A stretch of 64,000 nt of DNA, from assembly GCF_025639805.1 (NCBI RefSeq), contig NZ_CP106735.1, positions 3,257,501 to 3,321,500 on the forward strand, read 5' to 3'. This document shows, piece after piece, positions 34,339-42,626 of this stretch. Numbering within the stretch: the first letter of the stretch is position 1; each line of letters begins with the position of its first letter. Position numbers and translations under genes: made by a program. The DNA is from Reichenbachiella carrageenanivorans. Its GTDB lineage: Bacteria > Bacteroidota > Bacteroidia > Cytophagales > Cyclobacteriaceae. The notes under the pieces were generated by a model. It was not told where the DNA came from. It saw only the letters and a program-made list of their open reading frames with translations, and ran no database searches.

Positions 34339-34375
34339 TTGTGTAACTCCTAGCAAATAGGCTTGCATACCTTTG
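34339..34375 (+). promoter_or_regulatory. Candidate promoter upstream of the metal P-type ATPase gene
   Basis: An exact TAnnTTTG box (TACCTTTG, 34368-34375) is preceded by TTG at 34339-34341, but the 26-nt spacer is longer than usual. It leaves a 5' leader of about 150 nt before the ATG at 34534. It may need an activator such as the adjacent AraC-type protein. No other feature was seen in this 216-bp gap. Confidence 0.35.
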
Positions 34376-34533
34376 AGTCATAGATTTAAATATCTAGCGT
34401 TTTGTTATTTAGAACACAAGAGAATCTAAAAACAAACGACTAAACGTTAATGAAACCTAGAGTGCGATAGATGAGGCCTGTTTTGGCTCTTGTCTTCAAT
34501 AGCGAATGAGGTCATGATTAAAATTAGATTAAG

Positions 34534-37017
34534 ATGAAACATACCTATCGAGTCACCGGAATGTCCTGCAACGGATGTAAATCACATGTAGAGGAAGCAC
34601 TTTTGCAATTGCCAGAAGTGAAGTCGGCCAGTGTAGAGTTAGCCGAAGGCACCGTGACATTGGAGATGTTAGCGCACTTGGAGCTAGCCCAATTGCAAGA
34701 GGTGTTGGCGGATTCGCAGTATGTGATTCATCCAGCGGATTATCCCAAGGAAGAGAAAAAACTAGCACCGATGCCCACGATAAGAGGTGAGAATTATTAC
34801 TGCCCTATGCATTGTGAAGGGGAGAAAACCTATAGGCAGTTTGGGGATTGTCCCGTTTGTGGAATGGATCTAGTAGCAGAAGTAAGTGCTGCCAGTACAT
34901 CAGCTACGGAATATACGTGCCCCATGCACCCAGATATAGTAAGTGACAAGCCGGGTAGCTGTCCCAAATGTGGGATGGATTTAGTGTCTAAAGAACCAGA
35001 AACTGCTGTCGAGGACAAGAGCTTTCAACGTTTAGTTAGGAAATTTAAAATAGCCACTGGATTTACACTGCCGATCTTCCTGATCGCCATGTCTGATATG
35101 TTACCCAACAATTCCATATATCAATGGATGCCGATTCAGTATTGGAATTGGGTTCAATTGCTCTTATCGATTCCAGTGGTGTTTTATGCTACATGGATGT
35201 TTTTTCAGCGTGCCTACACATCTATCATGACTAGAAATTACAACATGTTTACACTGATCGGTATAGGTGCAGGCGTAGCTTGGCTATTTAGTGTGTTTGG
35301 GTTGCTATTTCCAGAGGTATTTCCAGACCAATTTCGAACGGAGTCTGGAGCGATACACATGTATTTCGAATCGGCTACAGTCATTCTGACTTTGGTTTTG
35401 CTCGGACAAGTGCTAGAAGCCAGAGCGCATAGTAAAACCAATAGTGCGGTAAAGAAATTACTCAAGTTGGCACCCAATCGTGCAGTTAAAATTGTAGGTG
35501 GAGAGGAAATAGAAATTGCCATTAATGAAATAGTTGTGGGAGATCTCCTTCGAGTGAAACCGGGAGACAAGGTGCCTGTAGATGGGGAAATCAAAGAAGG
35601 GAATAGCACGATAGATGAGTCCATGATTACCGGAGAACCTATGCCTGTGGATAAACAGGCGGGCGACAAAGTGAGTGCTGGTACTATCAATGGCAAACAA
35701 TCTTTTACCATAACCGCACAGAAAATAGGTGCAGATACCCTGCTTTCACAAATCATTGATATGGTGAATCAGGCGAGTAGAAGCAAAGCGCCTATACAGA
35801 AGCTGGCGGATAAAATATCTGGGTATTTTGTGCCTGCTGTGGTGGGTGTTTCGATTATTACGTTTGGTGTATGGGTTGTTTTTGGCCCTGAGCCTCAATT
35901 CGTTTATGCGCTAGTCAATGCCATTGCTGTATTGATTATTGCGTGTCCATGCGCACTTGGACTAGCCACGCCTATGTCCGTTATGGTAGGGGTGGGCAAG
36001 GGCGCTGAATTAGGGGTGCTAATTAAAAATGCAGCTTCGCTTGAAAGAATGAATAAAGTAGATGTACTTATCATTGATAAAACTGGTACAGTGACCGAAG
36101 GCCAGCCAACGGTAGAGGAGGTAGTGGCTTTAGGTTTTGATCAAACAGAACTGCTTCAGCAGATAGCTTCAGTTAATCAACGGAGTGAACACCCATTGGC
36201 GGAAGCCATTGTGCGATATGCCCAAGATGAGGGAGTTACACTACAATCGATCACCGATTTTGAATCAGTGACTGGCAAGGGGGTAACGGCTAAAGTAGGC
36301 GGGCAGCTGACTGCGATAGGCAATGAGAAACTTTTGCTGGATTATGAAGTTAAGCTAAATAATGTGGCACATGAATTTGCGAAAAAACATCAGTCAGTGG
36401 GACGTACGGTTTCGTATGTGGCTGTTGATGGTAGATTAGTGGGGCTAGTAGCTATTGGGGACAAGATAAAGTCCACCAGCAAACAAGCGATAGAGGACTT
36501 GAAAGCCAATGGAATAAAAGTGATTATGATGACTGGCGATCATATGCGTACGGCTCAGGCTGTGGGAGACGAGCTGTCGTTGGACGAAGTGGTGGCAGAC
36601 TGTCTTCCTGCCGACAAAATGGAAAAAGTGAAAGCACTGCAGTCCCAAGGCCTAGTCGTAGCCATGGCTGGAGATGGCATCAATGATGCGCCAGCTCTGG
36701 CGTTAGCAGATGTGGGGATAGCGATGGGTACAGGAACGGATATAGCCATAGAAAGTGCAGCCATTACGTTGGTGAAGGGCGACCTACATGGTATCGTAAA
36801 AGCTAGAATACTGAGCGAAAAAGTGATGCGAAACGTAAAGCAAAATTTGTTTTTCGCTTTACTATACAATGGATTTGGTGTGCCCTTGGCGGCAGGCGTA
36901 TTGTTTCCGTTTTTCGGTATTTTATTGTCGCCCATGATAGCTGCTTTGGCTATGAGTTTTAGTTCGGTATCAGTGATTTCCAATGCGCTCCGATTGAGAG
37001 TAGCTAAAATAGTGTAA
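34534..37017 (+). CDS. Heavy-metal (copper-type) P1B ATPase
   Basis: 827 aa. An N-terminal HMA domain with GMSCNGC (Cys12, Cys15) is followed by two heavy-metal-binding modules (about 88-113 and 127-151), each with CPMH and CPxCGMDLV. Eight membrane segments carry the CPCALGLATP ion motif (471-480). The core has TGEP (actuator), DKTGTVTEG with phospho-acceptor Asp515, SEHPLAEAI in the nucleotide domain, and GDGINDAPAL. CPC plus the later YN and MSFSS patterns indicates Cu(I)/Ag(I) export from the cytoplasm. It leads the efflux genes that follow, with an HYC_CC_PP gene next. I leave the symbol blank because copA and silP-like proteins are hard to separate. Confidence 0.93.
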   Translation: MKHTYRVTGMSCNGCKSHVEEALLQLPEVKSASVELAEGTVTLEMLAHLELAQLQEVLADSQYVIHPADYPKEEKKLAPMPTIRGENYYCPMHCEGEKTYRQFGDCPVCGMDLVAEVSAASTSATEYTCPMHPDIVSDKPGSCPKCGMDLVSKEPETAVEDKSFQRLVRKFKIATGFTLPIFLIAMSDMLPNNSIYQWMPIQYWNWVQLLLSIPVVFYATWMFFQRAYTSIMTRNYNMFTLIGIGAGVAWLFSVFGLLFPEVFPDQFRTESGAIHMYFESATVILTLVLLGQVLEARAHSKTNSAVKKLLKLAPNRAVKIVGGEEIEIAINEIVVGDLLRVKPGDKVPVDGEIKEGNSTIDESMITGEPMPVDKQAGDKVSAGTINGKQSFTITAQKIGADTLLSQIIDMVNQASRSKAPIQKLADKISGYFVPAVVGVSIITFGVWVVFGPEPQFVYALVNAIAVLIIACPCALGLATPMSVMVGVGKGAELGVLIKNAASLERMNKVDVLIIDKTGTVTEGQPTVEEVVALGFDQTELLQQIASVNQRSEHPLAEAIVRYAQDEGVTLQSITDFESVTGKGVTAKVGGQLTAIGNEKLLLDYEVKLNNVAHEFAKKHQSVGRTVSYVAVDGRLVGLVAIGDKIKSTSKQAIEDLKANGIKVIMMTGDHMRTAQAVGDELSLDEVVADCLPADKMEKVKALQSQGLVVAMAGDGINDAPALALADVGIAMGTGTDIAIESAAITLVKGDLHGIVKARILSEKVMRNVKQNLFFALLYNGFGVPLAAGVLFPFFGILLSPMIAALAMSFSSVSVISNALRLRVAKIV

Positions 37018-37033
37018 GATTTTTGAGATCTTT

Positions 37034-37062
37034 TTGTCTTAATTTGCCGTACTTTATCTAAT
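37034..37062 (+). promoter_or_regulatory. Predicted promoter for the HYC_CC_PP gene
   Basis: TTG (37034-37036), an 18-nt spacer and TATCTAAT (37055-37062) sit between the ATPase stop and the ATG at 37066. The very short distance implies a nearly leaderless message, so confidence is modest. Confidence 0.3.
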
Positions 37063-37065
37063 TAA

Positions 37066-37482
37066 ATGAAACAGTTGACATCCATATTACTTGCTGCGGC
37101 CATGCTTTTTGGGAGTATGGGCTTTTCTATGGGGACCCATTTTTGTGGGGGCGAGGCGATGATGGATGTACTCGTGCTGGGGCATGAGCATATGGATTGT
37201 GGAATGGGTGATATGGATCAAACCTGTGAAGCCGATAGCCACACACTTACAATCAAAAAAGCGCCTTGTTGTGAAAATGTATATTGGTCGTTACAACTTG
37301 AAGAAGTATATGCACATGATATAGCTGCTGTGTCTGTACAGCCTATGATTGCTGCAGTGTTGCTCTACGATTGGTCTACCTCTCCTTGGCAAGAAGTGGA
37401 GTTGCTCAAGTTTTTTGTGCCGTATACCCCGCCACCACTCCGACGCGTACTTCGTGTCTTATACCAAACATTCCGTCTTTGA
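37066..37482 (+). CDS. HYC_CC_PP family exported protein, probable metal binder
   Basis: 138 aa. A signal peptide (about 1-22) is followed by THFCGGEAMMDVLVLGHEHM with further Cys/His/Met (DCGMGDMDQTC), a CC pair in KAPCCENVYW and a proline triplet in PYTPPPLRR. These are the three marks that give the family its name (HYC, CC, PP; here HFC). Members are Bacteroidota-specific and usually lie in copper or heavy-metal efflux loci, as here between the P-type ATPase and CusA. The Cys/His/Met density suggests periplasmic Cu(I) or Ag(I) binding; function is not established. Confidence 0.8.
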   Translation: MKQLTSILLAAAMLFGSMGFSMGTHFCGGEAMMDVLVLGHEHMDCGMGDMDQTCEADSHTLTIKKAPCCENVYWSLQLEEVYAHDIAAVSVQPMIAAVLLYDWSTSPWQEVELLKFFVPYTPPPLRRVLRVLYQTFRL

Positions 37483-37535
37483 TACTTGATCCGTTCGTCG
37501 AGAGTCTTTTTTGAGAAAGCTCTTGCCGTTTAGTT

Positions 37536-37555
37536 GTGTCTGATTTTTCAGACAC
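37536..37555. repeat. 8-bp hairpin just upstream of the CusA-type gene
   Basis: GTGTCTGA (37536-37543), loop TTTT, TCAGACAC (37548-37555), 26 bp before the ATG. It may act as an operator or leader stem-loop for the RND genes. No U-tract follows, so it is not a canonical terminator. Confidence 0.35.
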
Positions 37556-37581
37556 TATAGATTTCTAAAGTATCAAAACCT

Positions 37582-40500
37582 ATGTTGAATCGAATTATAC
37601 GTTTTTTCTTAGCGCATAAGCTAGTCACTGTATTGCTTATGATCGTGCTGATTGGCTGGGGGCTTATCACAGCTCCTTTTGGTTGGAAGACTCTTTTTTT
37701 GCCTTCGGATCCTGTGCCTGTCGATGCTATTCCAGATATTGGTGAAAACCAACAAATTATTTTTACGCCTTGGATGGGGCGATCTCCTCAAGATATAGAG
37801 GATCAAATTACTTATCCATTGACGACTTCCTTGCTGGGTATCCCCGGGGTAAAATCGATCAGGAGTTCGTCCGTTTTTGGATTTTCGAGTATCTATATCA
37901 TTTTTAATGAAGACGTAGAGTTTTATTGGTCGCGTTCGCGAATTTTAGAAAAGCTCAATTCGTTACCCGTAGATCTTTTGCCAGATGGGGTTCGTCCTTC
38001 TTTAGGGCCAGATGCTACAGCACTTGGTCAGGTCTATTGGTACACGATCGAAGGGCGGGACAGAGACGGAAATCCTACTGGGGGGTGGGACTTACATGAA
38101 ATAAGGTCTGTACAGGACTTTTTTGTCAAGTATGGGTTGAATGCCGTGGAGGGCGTGTCTGAAGTGGCTTCCATTGGAGGGTTTGTTCAGGAGTATCAAA
38201 TAGATGTGAACCCTGACGCACTCAATGCCTATGATATTTCGCTACAGCAGGTCATGGATGCAGTCAGGAAATCCAACAGAGACGTAGGTGCAAAAACCAT
38301 CGAAATCAACCAAGCGGAGTATTTGGTGCGAGGGTTGGGGTATATAAAATCTATTGCTGACATAGAAGAAACAGTAGTGGACGTGTCAGCACATCACGTA
38401 CCGATTACCATCAAGGATATAGCTTTAGTAACTCTCGGGCCAGCCACACGGAGAGGGCTGCTCGACAAGGAGGGAGCGGAAGTAGTAGGAGGTGTGGTCG
38501 TAGCGCGTCATGGTTCCAATCCACTTGCCGTGATCAACAAAGTCAAAGACAAAATCAAAGATTTGTCAGGCGGTTTGCCTAAAAAGACCCTAGCCAATGG
38601 TGTAGAAAGTCAGTTGACGATCGTACCTTTCTATGATCGCACACAGCTGATCAACGAAACGCTTGGCACATTGGAGGAAGCACTTTCGTTAGAAATACTC
38701 ATTACCATACTGGTGGTGATCGTAATGGTGCTCAACTTACGGGCTTCTATCCTCATTGCAGGATTACTACCTATTGCGGTATTGATGGTGTTTATCGCCA
38801 TGCGCTATTTGGGGGTAGATGCCAATATTGTTGCCCTTTCGGGAATAGCCATTGCTATCGGTACTATGGTGGACTTGGGTATTGTCCTGTCCGAAAATGT
38901 GATCAAACATATGGGCGAAGCTCCTAAATCGCAGCGACTCATTGATACGATTTATAAGGCGTCGGCCGAGGTGAGTTCGGCTATTGTTACGGCCGTGTCT
39001 ACCACTGTTGTGAGTTTTATTCCCGTTTTTGCGATGGAGGCTGCCGAAGGAAAACTTTTTAGGCCTTTGGCTTTTACCAAAACTTTTGCCTTGCTCTCTG
39101 CTCTGGCCGTATCACTTTTGATTTTGCCTAGCATTGCACATTGGGTATTTGGTTTTAGCATTCACAAAAAACTCAAAGGCAAGTTCATTCATGGACTATT
39201 GTTAGTAGTAGGCTTGTTGATTGCAGTTTTTAACTCCGTCTGGGCAGGGGTTACGCTTATGGCATTTGGACTGGCGTGGTTTTTTAATCTGGCGATTAAA
39301 AAAGAGTATTGGATATCAACTAACCTTAAGGTCATCATTGTGGTCATTTCTGCTACTTGGCTTATGGCCAAGTCTTGGATGCCTCTAGGTGCTAATGCGT
39401 CAGTAGCTCTCAACTTTGTCTTTGTCGTATGGATAGTCGCTTTGATTCTTGGTGCTTTTTTGATGTTAGAAAAGTATTACTTGAAGGTGTTGTATTGGTG
39501 TCTAGACAACAAAAAAAAGTTTTTATCCATTCCCGTTTTTTTGATTTTGTTTGGAGTGACTACCTGGCTGGGTTTTGCGACTGTATTTGGTTTTGTATCC
39601 AATGGATTTGATTTGGCTGGAGTACAAATTCGTACCACCAAGATATGGTCGTCCATGGAGAAAACCTTTCCAGGAATAGGTAAAGAATTTATGCCTGCCT
39701 TGGATGAGGGGAGTTTTTTGCTCATGCCCACCTCTATGCCTCATGCAGGAATGACTCAAAACAAGCGTGTAGTTCAACAACTAGACATGTTGTTGGCCAA
39801 TATACCAGAAGTGGAGCTGGCAGTAGGAAAGATGGGGCGTGTAGAGTCAGCACTTGATCCAGCACCGATCTCTATGTATGAAAACATCATCAATTACAAG
39901 TCTGAGTACATGGTCAATAAGAAAGGCCACAGGGTAAAGTTTAAAGTGGATGAGGATGGGAATTATAAAACCCAATCTGGCAACTACTTATCTGCTTTAG
40001 ATGCACTTGACGCTGATCTGACTTTTGATGAGTTAGTACCCGACGACAACGGAAACTATTACCGAAACTGGCGCCCAGAGATTAAATCTCCAGATGATAT
40101 TTGGAATGAAATTGTGAAGGTGACCAAAATTCCAGGCGTAACATCAGCACCTAAACTACAGCCCATCGAGACCCGCTTGATCATGTTGCAAACGGGCATG
40201 CGTGCGCCTATGGGAGTCAAGGTTTATGGGCCTGATTTGGCTACAATAGAATCGTTTGGGCGAGAGTTGGAGGTGATTTTGAAAGAAGTACCATCTGTCA
40301 AGTCTGAGGCGGTATTTGCTGATCGCATCGTGGGCAAGCCTTATATTCATCTTAATATTGATCGCCAAAAAATAGCTCGATATGGACTAAGTATTGAAGA
40401 TATACAACAGACCATCGAAGCTGCGGTGGGTGGTAGGCAAATCACCAGTACGGTAGAAGGTCGCGAACGATTTCCTGTAAGGGTGCGATACCCAAGAGAG

Positions 40501-41385
40501 CTGCGAGACGACCCTGCCACTTTAGCCAAAATCTATGTACGCACCTCCACAGGCACACAAGTACCGCTGGGAGATCTTATCCATATTTCCTATGCGCAAG
40601 GTCCGCAAATGATTAAAAGCGAAGATACTTTTTTGGTAGGCTATGTGTTGTTTGACAAAAAGGATGGCTATGCGGAAGTAGATGTGGTAGAAGAGTCGCA
40701 GCGTTCTATTCAAAATAGGATTGATGAAGGGACATTGGTCGTACCTGCAGGTATTAGTTTTAAGTTTTCGGGTAGTTATGAAAATCAAATCAGAGCAGAG
40801 AAGCGGCTGGCGATCATCGTGCCATTGGTATTGATTATCATCTTTCTTATTCTCTATTTCCAGTTTAAATCCATTTCTACTTCACTGATGATTTTTATGG
40901 GGGTAGCCATGGCATTTAGTGGGGCATTTATGATGCTTTGGTTTTATGGTCAGGACTGGTTTTTGGACTTTTCTCTATTCTCTACCAATATGCGTGAGCT
41001 GTTTCAGATTCAGACGGTCAACCTGAGTGTGGCAGTTTGGGTAGGTTTTATTGCTTTGTTTGGCATTGCTACCGACGATGGTGTGCTCATCGGTACTTAT
41101 TTGGACCAGAGTATGAAAAAGTACCAACCCGCTACAGCTGAGGAGTTGAGAGAAGCAGTGACTCGTGCTGGCTTGCGCAGAATCAAACCAGCCGTGATGA
41201 CGTCGGCGACTACCATTATTGCTTTGCTGCCTGTACTCACTTCTACGGGTAGAGGAGCCGATGTCATGATTCCGATGGCAATACCAGCTTTTGGAGGGAT
41301 GATCGTTGCAGCCATTACTTTCTTCGTTACGCCTGTGCTCTACTATTGGAGAGAGGAATATAAACTAAAAAAATCAACGAGATGA
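37582..41385 (+). CDS. CusA/CzcA-family heavy-metal RND efflux transporter
   Basis: 1267 aa inner-membrane pump. The N-terminus has the HME-RND signature VDAIPDIGENQQIIFTPWMG. The TM4 proton-relay region reads GIAIAIGTMVDLGIVLSENV with Asp and Glu. The second half has FGIATDDGVLIGTYLD. It is about 200 residues longer than E. coli CusA: an extra block of hydrophobic segments lies at about 525-690, and a hydrophilic insertion (KKGHRVKFKVDEDGNYKTQS) lies at about 775-835, both common in Bacteroidota members. Periplasmic porter and docking domains are otherwise in order. It overlaps the TolC-family gene by 4 bp. Likely exports Cu(I)/Ag(I) across the envelope with the next two gene products. Confidence 0.93.
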   Translation: MLNRIIRFFLAHKLVTVLLMIVLIGWGLITAPFGWKTLFLPSDPVPVDAIPDIGENQQIIFTPWMGRSPQDIEDQITYPLTTSLLGIPGVKSIRSSSVFGFSSIYIIFNEDVEFYWSRSRILEKLNSLPVDLLPDGVRPSLGPDATALGQVYWYTIEGRDRDGNPTGGWDLHEIRSVQDFFVKYGLNAVEGVSEVASIGGFVQEYQIDVNPDALNAYDISLQQVMDAVRKSNRDVGAKTIEINQAEYLVRGLGYIKSIADIEETVVDVSAHHVPITIKDIALVTLGPATRRGLLDKEGAEVVGGVVVARHGSNPLAVINKVKDKIKDLSGGLPKKTLANGVESQLTIVPFYDRTQLINETLGTLEEALSLEILITILVVIVMVLNLRASILIAGLLPIAVLMVFIAMRYLGVDANIVALSGIAIAIGTMVDLGIVLSENVIKHMGEAPKSQRLIDTIYKASAEVSSAIVTAVSTTVVSFIPVFAMEAAEGKLFRPLAFTKTFALLSALAVSLLILPSIAHWVFGFSIHKKLKGKFIHGLLLVVGLLIAVFNSVWAGVTLMAFGLAWFFNLAIKKEYWISTNLKVIIVVISATWLMAKSWMPLGANASVALNFVFVVWIVALILGAFLMLEKYYLKVLYWCLDNKKKFLSIPVFLILFGVTTWLGFATVFGFVSNGFDLAGVQIRTTKIWSSMEKTFPGIGKEFMPALDEGSFLLMPTSMPHAGMTQNKRVVQQLDMLLANIPEVELAVGKMGRVESALDPAPISMYENIINYKSEYMVNKKGHRVKFKVDEDGNYKTQSGNYLSALDALDADLTFDELVPDDNGNYYRNWRPEIKSPDDIWNEIVKVTKIPGVTSAPKLQPIETRLIMLQTGMRAPMGVKVYGPDLATIESFGRELEVILKEVPSVKSEAVFADRIVGKPYIHLNIDRQKIARYGLSIEDIQQTIEAAVGGRQITSTVEGRERFPVRVRYPRELRDDPATLAKIYVRTSTGTQVPLGDLIHISYAQGPQMIKSEDTFLVGYVLFDKKDGYAEVDVVEESQRSIQNRIDEGTLVVPAGISFKFSGSYENQIRAEKRLAIIVPLVLIIIFLILYFQFKSISTSLMIFMGVAMAFSGAFMMLWFYGQDWFLDFSLFSTNMRELFQIQTVNLSVAVWVGFIALFGIATDDGVLIGTYLDQSMKKYQPATAEELREAVTRAGLRRIKPAVMTSATTIIALLPVLTSTGRGADVMIPMAIPAFGGMIVAAITFFVTPVLYYWREEYKLKKSTR

Positions 41386-42626
41386 AGCGTGTGATATACT
41401 TTATAGGCCTGTTGTTTTGGCTGATGTCCAATACAGGAATGAGCCAAAGCTTGGACGACTATCTACTGGAAGCTGCTGAAAATAACCCAGGACTAAAGGG
41501 AGCCTATTTGCGATTTGAAGCGGCTATGGAGCGTGTAGATCAGTCCAATGCTTTGCAAGACCCTACACTTTCGTTTGGTTATTTTATTAGTCCGGTAGAA
41601 ACTCGATTAGGACCGCAGCGAGTCAAAATTGGCTTGAGCCAAATGTTTCCTTGGTTTGGTACGCTGTCGGCCAAAGAGGAGGTGGCCAATGCACAAGCCG
41701 AAGCGGCGTATCAGATGTTTGTGGATCAACGGGATGACTTGTTCTTGCGTGTGAAAAAACTCTATTTCCTTTTGGCCGAAATCAATGAACACATTCAATG
41801 GCAAGAAGAGAATTTGAAAATATTAGAAACCTATAAGGCTTTGAGCACAACGCAGTTTTCTAATTCAAAAGGTAGTATGGTCAATGTCATTCGTGTCGAT
41901 ATTTTGATGGAAAGTGCCATGACTGAGATCATGATCAATAGAGAAAAAAAACAGGCTATTGAATATGCTTTTGCCACATTGCTCAACAGGCAAGAAAAGG
42001 CAAAAATTGTAGTTGAACCCTTCGAGAGCCAGATTTCACCTGTGATATATGACAAGGATAGTTTGCTGCTCTACAACCCTAAGCTCAAGGCTAAAGAGTT
42101 TCAAATTTCATCTGCGGAGTCTATGCAAAGGGTTGCCAAAAAACAAGGTATGCCTAAGATTGGTTTGGGGCTTGATTATGTGTTTGTAGGTGATCGTACA
42201 GATATTTCAGTTCCAGACAATGGCAAGAATGTAGTGATGCCCATGTTTACATTGTCTTTACCGATCTATCGTAAAAAATACAAATCTGCCATCAAAGAGG
42301 CTGAATTGACACAGATGACATTGGTAGCGGAAAAAGAAGAATTGGTAAATGGCTTAGTTTCATCCTATTATATGACAAAAAATGAACTGGAGACTGCCCA
42401 GCAAAGAATTGCGCTCTTTGATCATCAGATAGAAAGCACGTCGATAGCCATCGATTTGCTGTATTCGGCTTATGAAAACTCAGGGCAGGATTTTGAAGAT
42501 GTGCTGCAGATGCAGCAGGAGTTGCTAAAGTACAAAATGGCCAAGGCCACGGCGATCAAACAATATAATCTCGCCAGTGCCCAACTCAATTATTTGATTG
42601 CTCATTCAAACATTACATCAAAATGA
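41382..42626 (+). CDS. TolC-family outer-membrane efflux protein (CusC-like)
   Basis: 414 aa. Signal peptide (about 1-21, ending GMSQS), then two helical repeats typical of outer-membrane efflux proteins: an N-terminal repeat with DDYLLEAAENNPGLKGAYLR and DPTLSFGYFISP, and a second with YNPKLKAKEFQISSAESMQR and PMFTLSLPIYRKKYKSAIKE. Shorter than E. coli CusC (about 450) but normal for Bacteroidota. The ATG overlaps the cusA-like stop (ATGA) and its stop overlaps the adaptor start, so the three efflux genes are translated together. Confidence 0.9.
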   Translation: MKRVIYFIGLLFWLMSNTGMSQSLDDYLLEAAENNPGLKGAYLRFEAAMERVDQSNALQDPTLSFGYFISPVETRLGPQRVKIGLSQMFPWFGTLSAKEEVANAQAEAAYQMFVDQRDDLFLRVKKLYFLLAEINEHIQWQEENLKILETYKALSTTQFSNSKGSMVNVIRVDILMESAMTEIMINREKKQAIEYAFATLLNRQEKAKIVVEPFESQISPVIYDKDSLLLYNPKLKAKEFQISSAESMQRVAKKQGMPKIGLGLDYVFVGDRTDISVPDNGKNVVMPMFTLSLPIYRKKYKSAIKEAELTQMTLVAEKEELVNGLVSSYYMTKNELETAQQRIALFDHQIESTSIAIDLLYSAYENSGQDFEDVLQMQQELLKYKMAKATAIKQYNLASAQLNYLIAHSNITSK

